From Actinomycetes bacterium (GTDB lineage Bacteria > Actinomycetota > Actinomycetes > Actinomycetales > Microbacteriaceae), in assembly GCA_029777095.1 (NCBI GenBank), contig JAKOTS010000057.1, forward strand, positions 27,340 through 91,339: 64,000 nucleotides of DNA, in the 5' to 3' direction. Made by a program: the position numbers and the translations under genes. Below the pieces are notes generated by a model. That model did not search any database. It saw only the letters and a program-made list of their open reading frames with translations, and had not been told where the DNA came from. This document shows, one piece after another, positions 59,397 to 64,000 of the stretch; within the stretch, counting starts at the first letter, position 1, and the number at the start of each line of letters is the position of its first letter.

Positions 59397-60062
59397 GTGA
59401 CCGTCGACCGCAGCTATCCGATGACGCTCGCCGCGCCCGTCGAAAACGAGCTCGTGATCAAGAAGTCGCGGTTTATCGCGCACGTGGCGCCGGTGGCATC
59501 CGTCGACGATGCCGAGCGCGTGATTGGCGAGGTGCGAAAGCGCGCGTGGGATGCCCGGCACAACTGCACCGCGATGGTGACAGGTTTGCTTGGCGATCAG
59601 GCCCGGTCGTCCGACGACGGCGAGCCCTCGGGCACGGCCGGCGTCCCGATGCTGGAGGTGCTGCGCAGGCGCGAACTCACTGACGTCGTGGCCGTGGTGA
59701 CGCGCTATTTCGGAGGCGTGAAACTGGGTGCCGGCGGCCTGATTCGCGCGTATTCGACCGCGGTCTCGGAGGCCCTTGGTCTGGGCTCGCTCCTCCGCCG
59801 CGAATCGCTGACGCAGGTGCGCATCGACGTGCCGCACGGCGAGGCCGGGCGCTTCGACAACCTCCTGCGCGACTGGGCCGGGCGCAACGGTGCCGTGCTC
59901 GGCGAGCCAAGCTACGGCGCGGTGGCGACCCTCGAGCTCTGGGTGCCCGCCGCGACGCTGGCCCCACTGAGCGATGAGATCGCGGCGGCATCGGCGGGAT
60001 CCGTGACCCCGGTGGTGGGCACCACCCGCATCATCGAGGTGCCGGCGAGCAGCGAAAACTGA
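59397..60062 (+). CDS. YigZ/IMPACT family protein
   Basis: A 221-residue protein with the UPF0029 N-terminal domain (KKSRFIAHVAPVASVDDAE, DDGEPSGTAGVPML, VTRYFGGVKLGAGGLIRAY) and a DUF1949-type C-terminal domain. The eukaryotic relative IMPACT regulates the Gcn2 kinase; the bacterial function is unknown, though ribosome-linked roles have been suggested. It probably has its own leaderless start. Confidence 0.93.
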   Translation: MTVDRSYPMTLAAPVENELVIKKSRFIAHVAPVASVDDAERVIGEVRKRAWDARHNCTAMVTGLLGDQARSSDDGEPSGTAGVPMLEVLRRRELTDVVAVVTRYFGGVKLGAGGLIRAYSTAVSEALGLGSLLRRESLTQVRIDVPHGEAGRFDNLLRDWAGRNGAVLGEPSYGAVATLELWVPAATLAPLSDEIAAASAGSVTPVVGTTRIIEVPASSEN

Positions 60063-60206
60063 TGCGCATCGTCGCAATTGCGCGATTCAGGCCGAGTGTC
60101 TGCGGCGTCGCGTAGTTTGGATGCAACAGCCAACGGCATTCAACGACGAACCCCGAGATCGGGCATGCGCGGCTCCTGTGCGCGCGTGAAAGAGAGGCAC
60201 TCACCA

Positions 60207-61349
60207 ATGACCGCATTGCCCAAGACCCAGCAGCAACTGCATTCCCTCGTCACCGACAGCGGAGAGTTGCAGCTCTCGCTCGTCGAGGTGCCCCTGGCAG
60301 CACCCGGCGCCGACGAGGTCGTCGTGCGTGTCGAGGCGACCCCTATTAACCCCTCCGACCTTGGCGGCCTGTTCGCCGGGGCATCGTGGGCCGACTTCAC
60401 GCCGACTGGCACCCCGGGGCATCCCGCCCTCACCGGCCAGGTGCCCGCCGCGGCCCTGCCGGCCCTCCGCCCCCGTGTGGGCGAACGCCTCGTCGTTGGC
60501 AACGAGAGCGCCGGTGTCGTCGTCGCCGCGGGTAGCAACCCCGAGGCACAGCACCTGCTCGGCAAGACCGTGGCCCTCACCGGCGGCGAGATGTACCAGC
60601 AGTACCGCACCGTCAAGGCGAACGACTGCCTGGTGCTCGATGCCCACTCGACGCCGGCCGACGGCGCGTCGAGCTACGTGAACCCGCTCACCTCGCAGGC
60701 GATGGTGGAGGTCATGCGCCTCGAAGGCCACAAGGCGCTCGTGCACACGGCCGCCGCGTCGAACCTCGGCCAGATGCTCAACCGCATCTGCATCGCCGAC
60801 GGCGTCGACTTGGTCAACGTCGTGCGCAGCCCCGAGCAGGTCGCGCTCCTCCGCGCACAGGGCGCGAAGTGGGTCGTCGACACCAGCTCGGCCGATTTCG
60901 ACGTCGAGCTCTTCGCGGCCATCAGTGCCACGGGTGCAACCCTCGCGTTCGACGCGGTCGGCGGCGGCGAGCTGGCAAGCAAACTCCTCACCGCGATGGA
61001 GCGCGCGATCAGCGCCACCGCCACCGAATACAGCCGCTACGGCTCGGCCACGCACAAGCAGGTCTACATCTACGGTGGCCTCGACCGCAGCCCGACCATC
61101 CTGCACCGCGCCTACGGCATGTCCTGGGGCGTCAACGGCTGGCTGCTCACCCCGTTCCTCGAGCGCGCCGGTGAAGAGATCGTCGGCCGCATGCGCAACC
61201 GCGTCGCCACCGAGCTGCGCACCACGTTCGCAAGCCACTACACCGACGTGATCTCGCTCGCCGACATGCTCGACCCCGAGAAGATCGCTGTCTACGCCAA
61301 GTTCGCAACGGGCCGCAAGTTCCTGGTGAACCCCGCGCTGGCGAACTAG
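60207..61349 (+). CDS. MDR-superfamily oxidoreductase (zinc-independent, quinone-oxidoreductase-like)
   Basis: A 380-residue medium-chain dehydrogenase/reductase. The GroES-like domain has [10 protein letters not shown] and [11 protein letters not shown]. The Rossmann part has [12 protein letters not shown] instead of the usual GxGxxG. The catalytic-zinc ligands of alcohol dehydrogenases are absent, so an enoyl or quinone reductase activity is more likely. GAGAGG precedes the ATG at 60207; the upstream part of a longer frame is non-coding. Confidence 0.9.
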   Translation: MTALPKTQQQLHSLVTDSGELQLSLVEVPLAAPGADEVVVRVEATPINPSDLGGLFAGASWADFTPTGTPGHPALTGQVPAAALPALRPRVGERLVVGNESAGVVVAAGSNPEAQHLLGKTVALTGGEMYQQYRTVKANDCLVLDAHSTPADGASSYVNPLTSQAMVEVMRLEGHKALVHTAAASNLGQMLNRICIADGVDLVNVVRSPEQVALLRAQGAKWVVDTSSADFDVELFAAISATGATLAFDAVGGGELASKLLTAMERAISATATEYSRYGSATHKQVYIYGGLDRSPTILHRAYGMSWGVNGWLLTPFLERAGEEIVGRMRNRVATELRTTFASHYTDVISLADMLDPEKIAVYAKFATGRKFLVNPALAN

Positions 61350-61474
61350 CAACGCCTGATTTGGGATGCCCCGGGCCGGCCCGTGCCGTGGCCCGCGGCA
61401 TCCCGAATCGACGTAAGAATGCGGGCGCGCTGCCGCCCGGGCGGCAGGATAGAAGCACAACGTTTGGAGCGCAC

Positions 61475-61942
61475 ATGTCTGTAGTTACCGCTGATCTTTA
61501 TGACGAACTCGAAGAGGCGATTCAGTCCCTCCCGATTCAGTTCCGCAGCTTCGGCCTGCGCGCTGCCTTCGACGGCCCAATCCGTACGGTGCGCTGCTTC
61601 GAAGACAACGCCCTCGTGAAGTCGACGCTCGCGACGCCGGGCAACGGCGCAGTGCTCGTCATCGATGGTGGCGGCTCGGTTGAGACCGCACTCATGGGTG
61701 ACATGATCGCCGAGTCCGCGGTCGCGAATGGCTGGGCCGGCGCGGTGATCCTCGGCGCGATCCGCGACTCGGTCGTGATCAACACCCTCGACCTCGGCGT
61801 CAAGGCGCTCGGCACGAACCCGCGCAAGAGCTCCAAGGCCGGTGTCGGCGAGGTCGACGTGACCCTCGAATTCGGTGGCGTGACCTTCCGCGTCGGTGCA
61901 CGCCTCTACAGCGACGAAGACGGCATCCTCGTCGAGCGCTAA
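61475..61942 (+). CDS. rraA: RraA family protein (RNase E inhibitor / HMG-CHA aldolase fold)
   Basis: A 155-residue trimeric-fold protein with the RraA pattern: [20 protein letters not shown], then [17 protein letters not shown] and [15 protein letters not shown]. coli RraA inhibits RNase E; other members are 4-hydroxy-4-methyl-2-oxoglutarate aldolases, and the GDM-R-D residues for metal binding are partly visible. GGAG lies seven bases before the ATG. Confidence 0.93.
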   Translation: MSVVTADLYDELEEAIQSLPIQFRSFGLRAAFDGPIRTVRCFEDNALVKSTLATPGNGAVLVIDGGGSVETALMGDMIAESAVANGWAGAVILGAIRDSVVINTLDLGVKALGTNPRKSSKAGVGEVDVTLEFGGVTFRVGARLYSDEDGILVER

Positions 61943-61987
61943 CCGCTTTCGAACGGTGGATGCCGCAGCCTGCCCCCGCGCAGGGGC

Positions 61988-62734
61988 CTAACGCCGCGGC
62001 GTCCACCCATCGGGCAGCGGCCCGTCGATTGCCGCGCGCTCGGCGTCGACCTTCGCCGACCAGCCCTGCGCCGCCGCCGCGCCGTCGAACCCGCCGCGCG
62101 CGAGCCGAAACCCGACATCGTCGTGCGTCATCCGCGGCGCACCGCCACGGCGGGTCGACGCCCGCGCGCTCCAGGCATCGTCGGCGAAGCCGCCCCCTCG
62201 AAACACTCGGTAGTCGCCGTAGCGTGCGGGATCGAGCAGATCCCAGCACCACTCCCAGACGTTGCCGAGCATGTCGAACGTGCCGTTGAGGTTGGGCATC
62301 TTGCCGCCCACTGGCTGGGGCGATGTGACGCCGTCGGCAGCCGTCCAGGCGACCTCGGCGAGCGGGCCATAGTGCGCGCCCGTCGAACCTGCCCGGCAGG
62401 CGAACTCCCACTCGGCCTCGGTGGGCAGGCGATAGCCGTCTGAGTCGACGTGCCATGTGACATCCTCGCCGTCGAACGTGTAGGCCGAGTCGAGCCCCTC
62501 CCACTCCGAGACCGCATTGCAGAATCGGATGGCGCGGAGCCAGGTAACGGCACGCGCCGGACGGCGCGAGCGGAACGTACCCTCGCCGAGCAGCTCACCG
62601 AACTGCTCCTCCGTCACGGCGAACCTGGCGATCTCAAAGGGCTCGAGCTCGACGTCCCACCGTCGCTTGCGGCGCGCATCGTGCAGGGTGACCGTGCCCG
62701 CGCTGATGCGGGTCATGTCGAAGTCGACGCTCAT
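61988..62734 (-). CDS. SUMF1/formylglycine-generating-enzyme-fold protein
   Basis: A 248-residue protein with the FGE-sulfatase fold: FEIARFAVTEEQF, then YRLPTEAEWEFACRAG, GTFDMLGNVWEWCWD and VFRGGGFADD. True FGEs use a pair of Cys near the C-terminus that are not evident here, and no sulfatase gene is nearby. It may be an inactive or differently acting member. The ATG at 62734 begins the family homology; a longer upstream frame enters the inverted-repeat element. Confidence 0.85.
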   Translation of the reverse strand: MSVDFDMTRISAGTVTLHDARRKRRWDVELEPFEIARFAVTEEQFGELLGEGTFRSRRPARAVTWLRAIRFCNAVSEWEGLDSAYTFDGEDVTWHVDSDGYRLPTEAEWEFACRAGSTGAHYGPLAEVAWTAADGVTSPQPVGGKMPNLNGTFDMLGNVWEWCWDLLDPARYGDYRVFRGGGFADDAWSARASTRRGGAPRMTHDDVGFRLARGGFDGAAAAQGWSAKVDAERAAIDGPLPDGWTPRR

Positions 62735-62882
62735 GGGCGCGGCATCCCGATGCTGCTCGTGCGCTGCGCCACTGTCATACGGCAAGTCTGGCACGGGGGG
62801 GCGCGGGGCGGTGCGGGGCGGGGCGGGGCTAGCGTCCACCGCCGGCCCCCGCTGCCGCCGCCGCGCGACACGCTGGCCCGCA

Positions 62883-62980
62883 CGACACGAACTCAGGAAA
62901 ACCGGCCAAGCGACCGGCATCCACACCGCCCGACCAGGGGTTTTCCGCACAACCCACCCATTTTTCCTGAGTTAGTGTCG
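62883..62980. repeat. 98-bp inverted-repeat element, copy B
   Basis: CGACACGAACTCAGGAAAA (62883-62901) pairs with TTTTCCTGAGTTAGTGTCG (62962-62980), with one mismatch. The ends match those of copy A near 12.9 kb, while the interior is unrelated. It carries no gene. Confidence 0.85.
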
Positions 62981-63079
62981 TCGAACCCACCGCCGACGCG
63001 CCGACGGTGCGACCGACCGACCAACCAACCCGAACGCACCCCCAAAAACTCGCCCTAGTCGCCGCGCCCACGGCGCCAC

Positions 63080-63085
63080 TACTGT
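63080..63085 (+). promoter_or_regulatory. -10 box TACTGT, leaderless
   Basis: TACTGT is six bases from the ATG at 63092; no ribosome-binding site is seen. Confidence 0.5.
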
Positions 63086-63091
63086 TTCTTC

Positions 63092-63922
63092 ATGACTGAC
63101 GTCGCCCTCATCACTGGCACCTCCTCCGGCATGGGAATGCATGCCGCCGTTCACCTCGCGCAGCGCGGGCTCCGCGTGGTCGCGACGATGCGCGATCCGC
63201 GCGGCGCCGACCGCCTGCACGCCGCGGCCGAAGCGGCGGGCGTCACGCTTGACGTGCGCGCGCTCGACGTCGTCGACCACGCCGCGTCGGCCGAGCTCGT
63301 GGCGGCGATCGTGGCCGAGTACGGCAGCATCGACGTGCTCGTCAACAACGCCGGCCGTGGCATGGTGGCCTCGGCCGAGCAGCTCAGCATGGAGCAGATC
63401 CGCGACCAGCTCGAGGTCAACTACCTCGCCCCCGTGAACCTCACCAAGCTGGTGTTGCCGGGGATGCGCCAGCGCGGCCGGGGCACGATCCTCACCGTGA
63501 CCAGCGTGGGCGGGGCCGTCGGCCAGCCGTTCGCCGACGCCTACTGCGGCTCAAAGTTCGCGGTCGAGGGGTTCATGCAATCGCTCGCCGTCGTCGCCGA
63601 GCGCTTTGGGGTGCGGGTCGGCGTGATCGAACCCGCGGCCGTCGCGAGCGACTTCGTCGCGAACGCGGAACGCCCCGGCGCGGGCGGCAGCGGGCCCTAC
63701 GCGCCCCTGCTCGACGCCTACCTCAAGCGCAGCTCGGGGTCGTTCGCCAGCGCGCAAACCGCTGAGTCGGCCGGCGCCGCGATCGCAGATGCGGTGCTCG
63801 CCGATGAGTTTCGGTTCCGCTGGCAGACCTCCGAGCGCGCGACCACCTTCGTGGGCGTCTCACTCGCAGATACCGACGGGAGCGCCGTCCTGGGCTTCAC
63901 ACGCCCCTGGATCGTCGGCTAG
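63092..63922 (+). CDS. Short-chain dehydrogenase/reductase (classical SDR)
   Basis: A 276-residue classical SDR. The cofactor motif TGTSSGMG is near residues 8-15, NNAGRG is present, and the catalytic YCGSK contains Tyr and Lys, with Ser in TVTSVGG. The Arg after the first strand (TMRDPRGADR) suggests NADP(H). The substrate is unknown. It probably starts from a leaderless transcript. Confidence 0.93.
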   Translation: MTDVALITGTSSGMGMHAAVHLAQRGLRVVATMRDPRGADRLHAAAEAAGVTLDVRALDVVDHAASAELVAAIVAEYGSIDVLVNNAGRGMVASAEQLSMEQIRDQLEVNYLAPVNLTKLVLPGMRQRGRGTILTVTSVGGAVGQPFADAYCGSKFAVEGFMQSLAVVAERFGVRVGVIEPAAVASDFVANAERPGAGGSGPYAPLLDAYLKRSSGSFASAQTAESAGAAIADAVLADEFRFRWQTSERATTFVGVSLADTDGSAVLGFTRPWIVG

Positions 63923-63965
63923 GCCGCGACACCGCGGCATCGCAAGCAGCAAGCAGCAAACAGCA

Positions 63966-63988
63966 CCAGCGCCAGCGCCAGCGCCAGC
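63966..63988 (+). repeat. CCAGCG hexanucleotide repeat at the right edge
   Basis: Three CCAGCG units and a partial fourth, in the final 78 bases, which otherwise contain no visible feature. Confidence 0.7.
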
Positions 63989-64000
63989 AACCAGCAGAAC

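Noticed and set aside
61988..62734. True formylglycine-generating enzyme
   Set aside because: The paired active-site cysteines are not evident and no sulfatase is nearby, so only the fold is called.

Overview
The window is a 64-kb stretch of a high-GC actinobacterial chromosome, most likely from the family Microbacteriaceae. The pointers are a dnaK-grpE-dnaJ-hspR operon with HAIR operators, zinc-free L28/L33/S14, DUF3817 and DUF222/HNH proteins, Tat and lipoprotein exports, and many genes whose start codon sits 6-7 nt after a TANNNT -10 box (leaderless transcription). The genus cannot be fixed from the sequence alone. Two parS-like sites suggest the origin-proximal part of the chromosome.

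Left end (1-6.1 kb): a sugar locus. A lipoprotein binding protein, two ABC permeases and a cut-off membrane gene run leftward. A GH172 (DUF2961) enzyme is divergent from them, and a DUF4185 (GH183-type) lipoprotein converges on it. Both known activity sets overlap at D-arabinan, so I read this as a candidate D-arabinan utilisation locus. The sites upstream of all three transcription units share TGAAATCGAT.

6.1-12.6 kb: the HspR-controlled chaperone operon, a UMF1-type transporter, dcd and a tRNA-Gly(CCC). 12.6-13.3 kb is a gene-free repeat island. 14-17.3 kb is an export/copper operon: His-rich membrane protein, CopC, PCu(A)C chaperone and Tat-exported DyP peroxidase. It is followed by a beta-lactamase-fold lipoprotein that lacks the catalytic Ser and Lys, a DUF2470 protein and a heme oxygenase under a DtxR-like box. 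19.8-22.4 kb holds two divergent citrate-synthase genes, one fused to a MerR-like HTH, with palindromes between them.

22.3-34.3 kb: PIF1-like helicase, membrane proteins (including a CopD-CtaG fusion), HU, the rpmB-rpmG-rpsN operon, an XRE membrane regulator, and a Zur-controlled zinc importer (znuA-C-B) followed by zur and a DNA glycosylase. 34.4-39.2 kb: a 2-oxoacid dehydrogenase E1alpha-E1beta-E2 set downstream of hisC. 39.3-41.5 kb: a holin-like protein and a possible type VII secretion pair (WXG100-like small protein plus an alpha/beta-hydrolase with a helical N-terminus); a parS site lies inside the small gene. 41.7-49.9 kb: LMW phosphatase, purB, membrane proteins, an unusual zinc-ribbon SDR, and padR-DUF1048-drrAB.

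50-64 kb: a NarL-type two-component system divergent from an ABC exporter, a frameshifted DUF222/HNH gene, PhnA-like protein, patatin, ABC-F ATPase, IMPACT protein, MDR oxidoreductase, RraA, a SUMF1-fold protein and a classical SDR. A second copy of the 100-bp inverted-repeat element from the 12.9-kb island lies before the last gene.

Translation coupling through ATGA/TGATG/TAGTG overlaps is common. Gene starts were chosen from Shine-Dalgarno sites, overlaps or the leaderless -10 geometry. No searches could be run; family names rest on motif recognition.
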